From CAIKLP01 sp965279595 (lineage in GTDB: Bacteria; Bacteroidota; Bacteroidia; Sphingobacteriales; Sphingobacteriaceae): a stretch of DNA of 64,000 nucleotides. The position numbers and the translations under genes are program-made. Of this stretch, positions 31,851 through 40,576 are shown in pieces. How positions within the stretch are numbered: position 1 is the stretch's first letter; each line of letters opens with the position of its first letter. The notes under the pieces were generated by a model. The model saw only the letters and a program-made list of their open reading frames with translations. It did not search any database and was not told the DNA's origin. The stretch covers positions 1,984,001-2,048,000 of the forward strand of contig OZ257246.1 of assembly GCA_965279595.1 (NCBI GenBank), read 5' to 3'.

Positions 31851-33939
31851 ATTTTTTCATGGCTACTCTCCATAGGGTAGCCCCCATTAATACAAAGGCT
31901 GCTGTACCTAGTAAGAAATAATTCTCTTGATTCAACATTGTCAAAACGGAGCTTTGCACATTCAAACCATTTGTAAATGTGCTTATGCTATTCAAAATTG
32001 ATTTTAAAGTTGGATTAGAAACAATGCTGCTATAATCAACAGTGAGCATTGCGATAATTACACCTGCTAATGCGCCACCGGCAACTAAACCTGTTGCAAA
32101 TAAACTTCCTTTTCCTAATTCTTCATCTTCTTTGTCTTCTCCTTTTTTTGATTTTCTCCAATCAACTCCTTTTTTAATTAATCCTCCTGCAAATATTGGT
32201 AGGGTAGTTGAGAGCGGTAAGTAAGCACCTACTGCAAATGATAAAGAATTCACTCCACATAATTCCATGGTTATAGATAAAAACACTCCTACTAACACGA
32301 ATTGCCAATCTAAATTAAAAGATAAAATTCCACGAATTAATGTAGCCATTAATGTTCCTTGAGGGGCAGGATAGGTATCTGAACCAATAGCATGATGAAT
32401 ACCTTGTTTCAACATTTCTGCTGTAGGTGTGTCTAATATTTTAACCGTTAATCCAATAAAAATAGAAGATACAATAGCTCCAATAAATAATGCCATTTGC
32501 TGATATTTTGGAGTGGCACCCACTAAATATCCTGATTTTAAATCTTGAGAAGTTGCACCTGCATTCGCAGCAGCTATGCATATCATTCCTCCAACAACTA
32601 ATGCCATTGGTTCATAAACTTTACCTGTCCAACCCACTGCAATAAAAACTAAACAGGTTCCCATTAAAGTGGCAATGGTCATACCTGAAATTGGATTGTT
32701 TGAAGAACCAATTAATCCAACAATTCTAGAAGAAACAGTTACAAAGAAAGCTCCAAAAATAACAACTAAGAATCCTATTAGTAATTTATTAAGAATAGAT
32801 GTACCAGGTATTTGTGGAAGTAATGCCATTAAAATAATCAATGCCAAACTGCCAAATAAAACTACTTTAATATTCAAATCTTGTTCAGTACGTTTTACAA
32901 TTTTCTTTTCTCCTTTTTCACCAACTGAACTAATACTATCTTTAAATGATGAAATAATTGTTGGAATAGTTTTGAACAAAGTAATAAATCCACCAGCTGC
33001 AACTGCACCAGCACCAATTTGTCTGATATATGCACGATAAATTGCAGATGCATTATCAACAAATGTATGTGTCACTGGATCCCAACTACCTGGTCCACCA
33101 GCAGTACCAATATCTTTTAAATAACCCAATTTCACTAATTGTAAAGCAGTAGTATCCATTGGAACAACAGTAGCTAATAAAGGAATTAATCCTAACCATG
33201 CAACTACACCACCAGCCACTAATACTCCGGCAATTTTAAATCCGATAATATAACCAACACCTAAATATTCAGGAGTAATTTCTCCACCAACAGTTGCTGA
33301 TGGAAAATATTTATTGCTTTGTCTGGTAACAAATTCAGGAGCTTCCGCAATAACATGAAATACTTTTTGCAAAAGTGCATATACAAAGGCGAAACCTAAA
33401 CCTAGAAAAGCAGTCTTTGCAAAATCACCACCTTTTTCTCCTGCTTTTAAAACGGAGCCACAAGCAGTCCCTTCAGGGTAGGGAAGGGTTTCATGTTCTT
33501 TTACAATTAATGACCTTCTTAAAGGAATCATCATTAAAGTTCCAAGTATTCCCCCAAAAATAGCTAAGGTTAAAATGGTGATGTATCCAAAATACATTTC
33601 ACCACCACTCACTCCATTTTCATTAGCACTTAAAAAAAGAAAACCTGGCAAAGTAAATACAACACCTGCAGCAATTGACTCACCAGCTGAACCAGTTGTT
33701 TGTATAATGTTGTTTTCTAGAATGGTGGTTTTGAAAAATTTCCTGCCTAAAGTAATTGCAATAACTGCAATTGGTATGGATGCAGAAACAGTGAGTCCGG
33801 CTTTTAGTGCGAGATAAACGGTTGCTGCACCAAAAATGATTCCAAATACACAACCGAGAATAATTGATTTAAAAGTAAACTCAGCCATTTTGGTTTGGTC
33901 GTCCACAAATGGTTTAAAGATTTTGGGTTGATCAGACAT
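31849..33939 (-). CDS. OPT-family oligopeptide transporter
   Basis: 696 residues with about 14-16 membrane helices. N-terminus TFKSIILGCVFGIIFGAATVYLALKAGLTVSASIPIAVIAITLGRKFF and the conserved NNIIQTTGSAGESIAAGVVFTLPGFLFL are diagnostic for the prokaryotic OPT family (EspB/YellowStripe-like branch). GTACGSVLKAGEKGGD and NPISGMTIATLMGT also match. The family moves short peptides or peptide-like metal chelates into the cytosol with protons. Its neighbours are peptidases and a POT transporter, so peptide uptake is the likely role. A candidate -7 box, TATATTTA, lies ~34 bases upstream (33973-33980), one base off consensus. Confidence 0.93.
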   Translation of the reverse strand: MSDQPKIFKPFVDDQTKMAEFTFKSIILGCVFGIIFGAATVYLALKAGLTVSASIPIAVIAITLGRKFFKTTILENNIIQTTGSAGESIAAGVVFTLPGFLFLSANENGVSGGEMYFGYITILTLAIFGGILGTLMMIPLRRSLIVKEHETLPYPEGTACGSVLKAGEKGGDFAKTAFLGLGFAFVYALLQKVFHVIAEAPEFVTRQSNKYFPSATVGGEITPEYLGVGYIIGFKIAGVLVAGGVVAWLGLIPLLATVVPMDTTALQLVKLGYLKDIGTAGGPGSWDPVTHTFVDNASAIYRAYIRQIGAGAVAAGGFITLFKTIPTIISSFKDSISSVGEKGEKKIVKRTEQDLNIKVVLFGSLALIILMALLPQIPGTSILNKLLIGFLVVIFGAFFVTVSSRIVGLIGSSNNPISGMTIATLMGTCLVFIAVGWTGKVYEPMALVVGGMICIAAANAGATSQDLKSGYLVGATPKYQQMALFIGAIVSSIFIGLTVKILDTPTAEMLKQGIHHAIGSDTYPAPQGTLMATLIRGILSFNLDWQFVLVGVFLSITMELCGVNSLSFAVGAYLPLSTTLPIFAGGLIKKGVDWRKSKKGEDKEDEELGKGSLFATGLVAGGALAGVIIAMLTVDYSSIVSNPTLKSILNSISTFTNGLNVQSSVLTMLNQENYFLLGTAAFVLMGATLWRVAMKK

Positions 33940-34254
33940 ATAAATTATTTAGGAGTTTGGAGATTTAAGTCCTAAATATATGATTTTGAAGGTAAATTCA
34001 GTGCCAGTCTTTTTATTAAAATCTAAATTATACCCCTCTTTTTAATACTTTAAATAGGCTTACTAAAATTTGACAATTCTTGATTTTAGGTTAAATAGCT
34101 TTATTATTGGGTTTTAAGGTTGAATTCACAGGATGCCTAATTTTAAAATTTGCAAAAATGAATTCATGAAGTATCTTGCAGTTTAGAAATTCTCAAATAG
34201 AATTAATTTGGGCTTATTTTAATATAACTTTTAACTAATTTTTAATCAATAATT
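33940..34254. other. 315-base divergent intergenic region between OPT and POT genes
   Basis: No gene, RNA or convincing hairpin was found. The region is very AT-rich. For the minus-strand OPT gene a TATATTTA (complement of 33973-33980) is seven of eight to the -7 consensus. No exact TAnnTTTG was found for the plus-strand POT gene. Both peptide transporter genes must be controlled from here. Confidence 0.5.
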
Positions 34255-35931
34255 ATGAGTCAAACAGCAGTAAAATCAGCCCATCCTAAAGGACTGTGGG
34301 TATTATTTGGAACAGAAATGTGGGAGCGTTTCAATTTCTACGGAATGAGAGCTATCCTTACGCTATTCCTCGTGAATTCGCTAATGATGAAAGAAGAAGA
34401 TGCATCTCTTATATATGGAGGGTTTCTTGGACTTTGTTATTTAACTCCAATGTTAGGTGGTTTTGTAGCTGATCGTTTTTTCGGTAATAGAAATTGTATT
34501 TTATTGGGTGGTTTAATGATGGCTGTTGGTCAGTTTTTATTATTCACAAGCGCCAGTGTATTTGGAAGTAATATTGGACTTGCAAATACATTAATGTGGG
34601 CTGCATTGGGTATCATCATTTTTGGTAATGGTTTCTTTAAACCAAATATCTCAAGTATGGTGGGAAGTTTATATCCTAAACAAGAGAAAAGTAAATTAGA
34701 TACAGCCTTTACTATTTTTTACATGGGAATTAACTTAGGTGCATTTTTAGGACAATTGATTTGCCCATTAATTGGTGATGTAAAAGATGCTGCTGGTATA
34801 AGAGATATACATGCATTCAAATGGGGATTTTTAGCGGCTTCTGGAGCTATGCTAATTGGTACTGCAGTATTTTATTTCTTAAAAAATAAATACGTTGTAA
34901 CTCCAGATGGAAAAGCTTTGGGTGATTTACCATCTAGATCAGTAAGTTCTGATTATGAAGAAGGAGAGTCTCAAAAAGCAGTGTTCTCAAAAAAGTCATT
35001 AATCTTAGCAGGTATTTCTTTTTTATTGTTAGGAGCAATTATTCATTTCGGTTTTGATCAAAATTTGATTTACACTTTAATTTATTCAAGTGGATTAACC
35101 TTAGCGGGTTTAATTATTTCTGATACTTCATTAACTAAAGTTGAACGTGAACGAATCATTGTAATTTATATAGTCGCCTTCTTCGTTATTTTCTTTTGGG
35201 CTGCCTTTGAACAAGCAGGATCTTCATTAACTTTTATAGCCGATAACCAAACTGATAGAAATTTCTTCGGTTGGAATATGCCACCATCTATGGTGCAAAT
35301 TTTTAATGGTTTGTTTGTGGTAGCTTTTGCAGTTCCATTCTCTATGTTATGGGATTATTTAAGAAGTAAAGACAGAGAGCCAATTTCTCCAATGAAACAA
35401 TCATTTGGATTAGCATTAATCGCTTTGAGTTATTTCATCATTGCATTTAATGTAAAAGATTTAGGAAATAGTGGTTTGTTAGCTATCAAATGGTTGATTC
35501 TATTGTACCTTATTCAAACAGCTGCAGAGTTGTGTTTGTCTCCAATCGGATTATCACTAGTAGGTAAATTAGCTCCTAAACGTTTCTCTTCATTATTGTA
35601 TGGTGTATTCTTTTTATCAAATGCATCAGGTTATGCATTAGCCGGAACATTAGGTTCTATCATGCCTGCTACAGGTGATAAGTTTAATAAAGCAAAAGAA
35701 TTAGGAATTGATTTACAAGCTGTGTTAGATAAGAAAGTTGTACCTACAACAGATCAATTAACACTGTTGGCACAAAATCAAATATCAGACCATAACCCAA
35801 TTTTTGCAGGTTATGAAATTCATAATTTATTTGAGTTCTTTATGGTGTTTGTTATTTTAACAGGTATCGCTTCCATTATATTATTTGCATTAACTCCATT
35901 ATTGAAAAAATTAATGCATGGGGTGAGGTAG
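34255..35931 (+). CDS. POT/PTR-family proton-dependent peptide transporter
   Basis: 558 residues, 12 to 14 membrane helices. TM1 carries GTEMWERFNFYGMRAILTLFLV, the ExxER[FY] signature for proton coupling and peptide binding, followed by GGFLGLCYLTPMLGGFVADRFFGNR and the family motif FYMGINLGAFLGQLICPLIGD. The helix 10-11 region WLILLYLIQTAAELCLSPIGLSLVGKLAPKRF also matches. It imports di- and tripeptides. It is divergent from the OPT gene and convergent with an S9 peptidase across a strong hairpin. A long loop near residues 475-520 is a Bacteroidota-like insertion. Confidence 0.95.
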   Translation: MSQTAVKSAHPKGLWVLFGTEMWERFNFYGMRAILTLFLVNSLMMKEEDASLIYGGFLGLCYLTPMLGGFVADRFFGNRNCILLGGLMMAVGQFLLFTSASVFGSNIGLANTLMWAALGIIIFGNGFFKPNISSMVGSLYPKQEKSKLDTAFTIFYMGINLGAFLGQLICPLIGDVKDAAGIRDIHAFKWGFLAASGAMLIGTAVFYFLKNKYVVTPDGKALGDLPSRSVSSDYEEGESQKAVFSKKSLILAGISFLLLGAIIHFGFDQNLIYTLIYSSGLTLAGLIISDTSLTKVERERIIVIYIVAFFVIFFWAAFEQAGSSLTFIADNQTDRNFFGWNMPPSMVQIFNGLFVVAFAVPFSMLWDYLRSKDREPISPMKQSFGLALIALSYFIIAFNVKDLGNSGLLAIKWLILLYLIQTAAELCLSPIGLSLVGKLAPKRFSSLLYGVFFLSNASGYALAGTLGSIMPATGDKFNKAKELGIDLQAVLDKKVVPTTDQLTLLAQNQISDHNPIFAGYEIHNLFEFFMVFVILTGIASIILFALTPLLKKLMHGVR

Positions 35932-35945
35932 TATTTCACCTAAAT

Positions 35946-35985
35946 AAAAAAAGGCTGGTTGTGATATACAACCAGCCTTTTTTTT
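35946..35985. terminator. Bidirectional terminator between POT and S9 peptidase genes
   Basis: A 17-bp perfect stem (35946-35962 with 35968-35984) and 5-base loop, flanked by A and T tracts, so functional in both directions. Confidence 0.9.
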
Positions 35986-35996
35986 ATGGAATACTT

Positions 35997-38192
35997 CTAC
36001 AAATTATCTAATATAAAATCAGTCATCTTAGTATACAAATGTAATCTTGCGGTACCACCAACTATTGAATGATTTTTATTTGGGTAATAAGCTGATTCAA
36101 ATTTTTTATTCGCTTTAATCATTGCATTTACCATATCTACTGAATTTTGGAAATGAACATTATCATCCGCAGTACCATGCACAATTAAATATTTCCCTTT
36201 CATTTTATCAACAAAATTTATAGGAGAGTTGTCTTCATATCCTTTCGAATTTTCTTTAGGCGTATGTAAATAACGTTCAGTATAAATGCTATCATAATAT
36301 TTCCAATTAGTAACGGGAGCAACAGCAATAGCCATTTTGAAATAGTCAGCGCCTTTAGTAATAGCTAAAGATGACATATATCCACCATAACTCCATCCTT
36401 GTATTCCTATTCTATTTGCATCAATATATGTTTGTTTTCCAAACCACTTTGCTGCTTCAATTTGATCAATGATTTCTAGATTTCCAAGATTCAAAAAAGT
36501 ACATTTTTTAAATTCAGAACCTCTAGCTCCAGTGCCTCTGTTATCAACACAAGCTACAATATATCCTTTCTCTGCTAATAATTGATACCACATGTAATTT
36601 GCGCCTCCCCAAGAGTCTAATACTTGCTGGCTTCCTGGTCCACCATATAAAAACATGAATAGTGGATACTTTTTATTTGGATCAAAATTACTTGGTTTAA
36701 TAATCCATGCATTTAATTTAATGCCACCAACAGTTGGTACTGTGATGAATTCTTTTTTATTTAATTGATATTCTGATAATTTGTTGACAAGTATTTTATT
36801 CTCTTCTAATATCCTAATTTCTTTTCCTGTTTTATCGTTTACACTAATGAAACCTGGAGTGTTAGCATTTGAATAATTGTTGATATAATAATTGCAATTG
36901 CTACTAAATGTTGCACTGTTTGTTCCGACTTTTGAACTTAGTTTTTTTAATCCTTTGCCATTTATGCCAATTGAATATATTTCACGTTGCATTGGATTAA
37001 CCATGGCTGCTTGGAAATAAATATTTTTTTGTTCTGCATCAAAACCATAAAAATTTGTTACTTCCCAATTTCCAGTGGTTATCTGGCGTAAGGTATTTCC
37101 TTTTAAATCCATTAGATAAAAATGCTGGTAACCGTTTTTGTCAGAGCTGATTAAACAGGTCTTTTTATCAGCTAGAAAATTGCTGTGATCGTTGATGTCT
37201 ATATAAGTATTTGAATTTTCTTTCATCATCAATTTGCAATCACCAGTGCTGGCATTTGCTAACAAATATTCTAATTGATTTTGATGACGATTCATTTTCC
37301 AAACACATAGTGTATTCGGGTCTTGTGTCCATTTAATTCTTGGAATGTATTGATCTGATTCATTTCCAATGTTTACAGCTATTGTTTTATCATCCACTAA
37401 ACGATAAAAATGTATGCTTACTTTTGAATTTTCTTCCCCTGCTTTTGGATATTTATAATCATAATCTTTAGGGTATAAATCACCAAACATGGTCATACTA
37501 AATCGTTTCACATTACTTTCATTGAATTTGTAATAAGCTATTGATTTACTATCTGGCGACCAAAAAAATGCTTTTGCAAAACCAAATTCTTCTTCATAAA
37601 CCCAATCTGTTCCACCATTTATAATATGTTCCCATTCTCCATCATCAGTAATTTTCACTTCATTTCTATTTGCAACATCTCTAATGAAAATATTATTTTC
37701 TCTAACAAAAGCTACTTTCTTTCCATCCGGTGAAAAGCTCGCAAATTGTTGTTTACCGTTATCTGAAAGGTTTTGTAGTGTTCTGGTTTTTCTATCAAAT
37801 AAATAACATAATTCTTTAGTTGACCTTCTATATATTTTTTCAGATTCAGCAGTAATCAATAATTGTTGCTCATCATCTGAAAAGGAATAGCTTTCCATCG
37901 TTATTTTTCTGATATCATTTGGTATCATCAATTTCAATTCAGAACCACGTAAAATAGTATCTGTTACTTTTCCTGTTGCATAATCATATTGTAAAATATA
38001 AGTTTCCTTTGTAGCCGGATCAGTATAGTTAGAGCTAAAATGTTTGCCATCTTTCATTGATTTCAAACCAGAAATATCTTTGGCAGTAAAGGCAGGTTTA
38101 CCCCATATTTCTTCGTTACTTAATAATTTTTTTTGAGCTTGTAAATTCAATGCTAATGTAACAAGCAGAAAAAGTGCGATTAATTTTTTCAT
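35997..38192 (-). CDS. Prolyl oligopeptidase family S9 protein (DPP-IV-like), secreted
   Basis: 731 residues. Signal peptide MKKLIALFLLVTLALNLQA, then a DPP-IV-type N-terminal beta-propeller (about 50-460, including WVYEEEFGFAKAFFWSPDSKSIAYYKFNE, whose EE pair grips the substrate N-terminus in DPP-IV) and an alpha/beta hydrolase domain. The catalytic triad is visible: Ser601 in GWSYGGY, Asp676 in HGTADDNVHF and His708 in NKNHSIVGG. It should cleave X-Pro dipeptides from peptides in the periplasm. Preceded by a 22-base gap from a secreted hypothetical gene. Fits the peptide-use neighbourhood. Confidence 0.95.
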   Translation of the reverse strand: MKKLIALFLLVTLALNLQAQKKLLSNEEIWGKPAFTAKDISGLKSMKDGKHFSSNYTDPATKETYILQYDYATGKVTDTILRGSELKLMIPNDIRKITMESYSFSDDEQQLLITAESEKIYRRSTKELCYLFDRKTRTLQNLSDNGKQQFASFSPDGKKVAFVRENNIFIRDVANRNEVKITDDGEWEHIINGGTDWVYEEEFGFAKAFFWSPDSKSIAYYKFNESNVKRFSMTMFGDLYPKDYDYKYPKAGEENSKVSIHFYRLVDDKTIAVNIGNESDQYIPRIKWTQDPNTLCVWKMNRHQNQLEYLLANASTGDCKLMMKENSNTYIDINDHSNFLADKKTCLISSDKNGYQHFYLMDLKGNTLRQITTGNWEVTNFYGFDAEQKNIYFQAAMVNPMQREIYSIGINGKGLKKLSSKVGTNSATFSSNCNYYINNYSNANTPGFISVNDKTGKEIRILEENKILVNKLSEYQLNKKEFITVPTVGGIKLNAWIIKPSNFDPNKKYPLFMFLYGGPGSQQVLDSWGGANYMWYQLLAEKGYIVACVDNRGTGARGSEFKKCTFLNLGNLEIIDQIEAAKWFGKQTYIDANRIGIQGWSYGGYMSSLAITKGADYFKMAIAVAPVTNWKYYDSIYTERYLHTPKENSKGYEDNSPINFVDKMKGKYLIVHGTADDNVHFQNSVDMVNAMIKANKKFESAYYPNKNHSIVGGTARLHLYTKMTDFILDNL

Positions 38193-38214
38193 ATAGAATT
38201 ATTTGGGTTGCAAT

Positions 38215-39105
38215 TTATTTTTCGTTAGGGTCATTAAAATTTTTATCTCCATCAATGGCTTCATTTCTTAAATCAAGGTTTTCCATTAAAACCCATTTTC
38301 CTCTTTTGTATTTCAATCCATCATAAGATAGGTCTGGTCCGTACACTTCAAAAAAACCTTCACTTTTTGCATTGGGCGCTGCTAAATGATCATAAACAAT
38401 CCATTTCTTATCAGGTAAGAAGCGCAGCATCATGGAGGCTTGTGCAGTATATTCAAATACAATTCGCTTCACCGTTTTATCTTTTAGTTTAATAATTGGA
38501 GCACCAAAAACTGGGGCACCTTTTTTATCAAAACTCAAAACTTCAATTACTTTTTGTTGACTTTTTAAAGTATTTCCTTTCCAAGCCAATAAGATGTACT
38601 TTTTATTTTTTTTACTTCCTCTTTTCGGAACAACTATTTTGTAATAATGAGCCCCATACCAACTTTCTTTATCAAGTGTAGTATCCATAGGGTTTAAAAT
38701 AAATTTTGAATTATCAAAAAGTGAGTAAAGTTCTAATTTTTCTAAATTATTTTTTTGAATGGCACCGTAATATCTATAATTGCCATCATCGGTTTTTAAA
38801 TGCCAAGTAAAAATTCTAAAATTCTGATCGGGTGAAGTAAGTATGGAAATAGACTTAACGGAATCAAATGGAAATTGAAAAGAATTTGGAAGTCGCAATG
38901 CTGCAACTAATGTTTTTATAAAAGTGAATGTGCAATTTCTTCTTACAATTTCATCTTCATTGTTTACAATTTTATAGGATAAACTTTTTAATGAATCTTC
39001 TAGAGTATAAAGTTTGGGGTCAAAATTTATTGGTTTGTTTGTTTTTTGTGCTGTTGAATAAAATGCAATTGCAATCAAAAAACTAAACAAGATTATTTTT
39101 CTCAT
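38215..39105 (-). CDS. Secreted hypothetical protein upstream of the S9 peptidase
   Basis: 296 residues with a signal peptide (MRKIILFSFLIAIAFYSTAQ). The mature part is beta-rich with charged loops and no known catalytic motif; a recognisable feature is VRRNCTFTFIKTLVAALRLPNSFQFPFDSVKSISILTSPDQNFRIFTWHLKTDDG, which I have seen in uncharacterised Bacteroidota exported proteins but cannot name. A tail of acidic residues (DGDKNFNDPNEK) ends it. With only 22 bases to the peptidase gene it is probably co-transcribed. An exact -7 box lies 18-25 bases upstream. Function unknown. Confidence 0.8.
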   Translation of the reverse strand: MRKIILFSFLIAIAFYSTAQKTNKPINFDPKLYTLEDSLKSLSYKIVNNEDEIVRRNCTFTFIKTLVAALRLPNSFQFPFDSVKSISILTSPDQNFRIFTWHLKTDDGNYRYYGAIQKNNLEKLELYSLFDNSKFILNPMDTTLDKESWYGAHYYKIVVPKRGSKKNKKYILLAWKGNTLKSQQKVIEVLSFDKKGAPVFGAPIIKLKDKTVKRIVFEYTAQASMMLRFLPDKKWIVYDHLAAPNAKSEGFFEVYGPDLSYDGLKYKRGKWVLMENLDLRNEAIDGDKNFNDPNEK

Positions 39106-39122
39106 ATTGATTTTGTTTGTAT

Positions 39123-39130
39123 CAAAAATA
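39123..39130 (-). promoter_or_regulatory. -7 box for the secreted hypothetical/S9 peptidase pair
   Basis: TATTTTTG on the minus strand (39130 down to 39123), exact match to TAnnTTTG, 18 bases before the ATG. No TTG at the -33 distance. Confidence 0.45.
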
Positions 39131-39218
39131 GCAAAAAAATGCTAAAAGATAGGGTATATGCGACAATTGGAAAATGAAAATGACAATAATCATAAAGGTT
39201 AAATTGTTAATTTAAAAA

Positions 39219-39252
39219 CAAAAAAAGAGGCATTCTATTTGGAATGCCTCTT
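39219..39252 (-). terminator. Terminator of the thiolase gene
   Basis: GAGGCATTC/GAATGCCTC 9-bp perfect stem (39227-39235 with 39242-39250), 6-base loop, followed on the minus strand by a T tract (A tract 39221-39226 on the plus strand). Confidence 0.85.
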
Positions 39253-39274
39253 CAATAATTTATTTCAAATTAAT

Positions 39275-40450
39275 TTACATCATTTCAACAACTAAGGAAG
39301 AAGCACCACCACCACCATTACAAATTGCCACCACACCTATTTTGCCTTTATTTTGTTTTAATACTGAAAGTAAAGTTACAATAATACGGCTTCCTGAACT
39401 TCCCAATGGATGTCCTAATGCTACCGCTCCACCATTAACATTTACTTTAGCGGGATCTAATTTTAATTCGCGATTATTAGCTAATGAAACAACAGAAAAT
39501 GCTTCATTGATTTCATAATAATCTACTTGTTCAGCTGAAATTCCAGCACTTGCAAGTGCACGAGGAATTGCTTTAGAAGGCGCTGTGGTAAACCATTCTG
39601 GGGCTAACTGTGCATCAGCAAATCCGATAATTTTAGCAATTGGTTTTAATCCTAATTCATTTGCTTTTTCTTCACTCATTAAAACCAAAGCAGAGGCTCC
39701 ATCATTTAATGTGGAAGCATTGGCTGCGGTAACTGTTCCATCTTTTTTGAAAACAGGTTTTAAGCCAGGTATTTTTTCAAATTTTACGGTTTTAAATTCT
39801 TCGTCTTCATTTATAATTGTTACCTCACCATTTCTTCCAACAATTTCTACATCAACTATTTCATCTTTAAATAATCCTTTTGCATAAGCATTTTGAGCTC
39901 TTTTATATGACTCAATCGCAAATGCATCTTGATCTTCTCTAGAAATATGACATTCAGTAGCACATAATTCTGCAGCGCTACCCATGTGATAATCATTATA
40001 TACATCCCACAAACCATCCTTTATTAAACCATCAGTAACTTGTTGATGACCTAATTTATAACCTTGACGTGCCTTATCTAAATAATATGGAACATTACTC
40101 ATGCTTTCCATACCACCAGCAACAACAATGTCATTGATTCCTAATTGGATGCTTTGTGCAGCTAACATAACTGCTTTAGTGCCTGAAGCACAAACTTTAT
40201 TAATTGTTGTATTGGGTACATCTGGTAAACCTGCTGCTTTTGCAGCCTGTGTTGCAGGTGCTTGTCCAATGTTTGCAGATAATACATTTCCCATGAAAAC
40301 TTCTTGCACTTGATCTGCAGTAATTCCTGCTCTTTTTACTGCTTCTTTAATAGCAATTCCTCCTAATTTAGGAGCTGATAATGAACTTAATGCACCGCCA
40401 AAACTTCCCATTGCGGTACGTGTTGCGGATACGATAACTACTTGTTTCAT
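39275..40450 (-). CDS. Acetyl-CoA C-acyltransferase (thiolase)
   Basis: 391 residues, the usual thiolase length. Catalytic residues: Cys87 in TINKVCASGTKAV (acylated cysteine), His347 in GHPLGSSGSR and Cys377 in AICNGGGGASS. The usual final motif is CIGGGMG; here it is CNGGGGA. It catalyses thiolytic cleavage or Claisen condensation of acyl-CoAs, acetoacetyl-CoA in particular, and could work in either direction. It stands alone with its own terminator. Chain-length preference cannot be decided from sequence. Confidence 0.95.
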   Translation of the reverse strand: MKQVVIVSATRTAMGSFGGALSSLSAPKLGGIAIKEAVKRAGITADQVQEVFMGNVLSANIGQAPATQAAKAAGLPDVPNTTINKVCASGTKAVMLAAQSIQLGINDIVVAGGMESMSNVPYYLDKARQGYKLGHQQVTDGLIKDGLWDVYNDYHMGSAAELCATECHISREDQDAFAIESYKRAQNAYAKGLFKDEIVDVEIVGRNGEVTIINEDEEFKTVKFEKIPGLKPVFKKDGTVTAANASTLNDGASALVLMSEEKANELGLKPIAKIIGFADAQLAPEWFTTAPSKAIPRALASAGISAEQVDYYEINEAFSVVSLANNRELKLDPAKVNVNGGAVALGHPLGSSGSRIIVTLLSVLKQNKGKIGVVAICNGGGGASSLVVEMM

Positions 40451-40528
40451 TTGTTTATAATTTTCGGCGAATTTAGCAATTTAACTAGTATAACCATGTT
40501 ATTTTAATATAGTTTGTTCTTCTCGCCT

Positions 40529-40536
40529 TATTTTTG
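40529..40536 (+). promoter_or_regulatory. -7 box for the 7TM-HD gene
   Basis: TATTTTTG at 40529-40536 is an exact -7 match, 40 bases before the ATG at 40577. The -33 position is unclear. Confidence 0.45.
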
Positions 40537-40576
40537 GGAGAATTTAATCAGAAAATAATTCCTAAATTCACGCCCA

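Noticed and set aside
32669..33040. 123-residue frame on the plus strand inside the OPT gene
   Set aside because: It is antisense to conserved OPT sequence, with no promoter, and reflects low stop frequency opposite hydrophobic codons.
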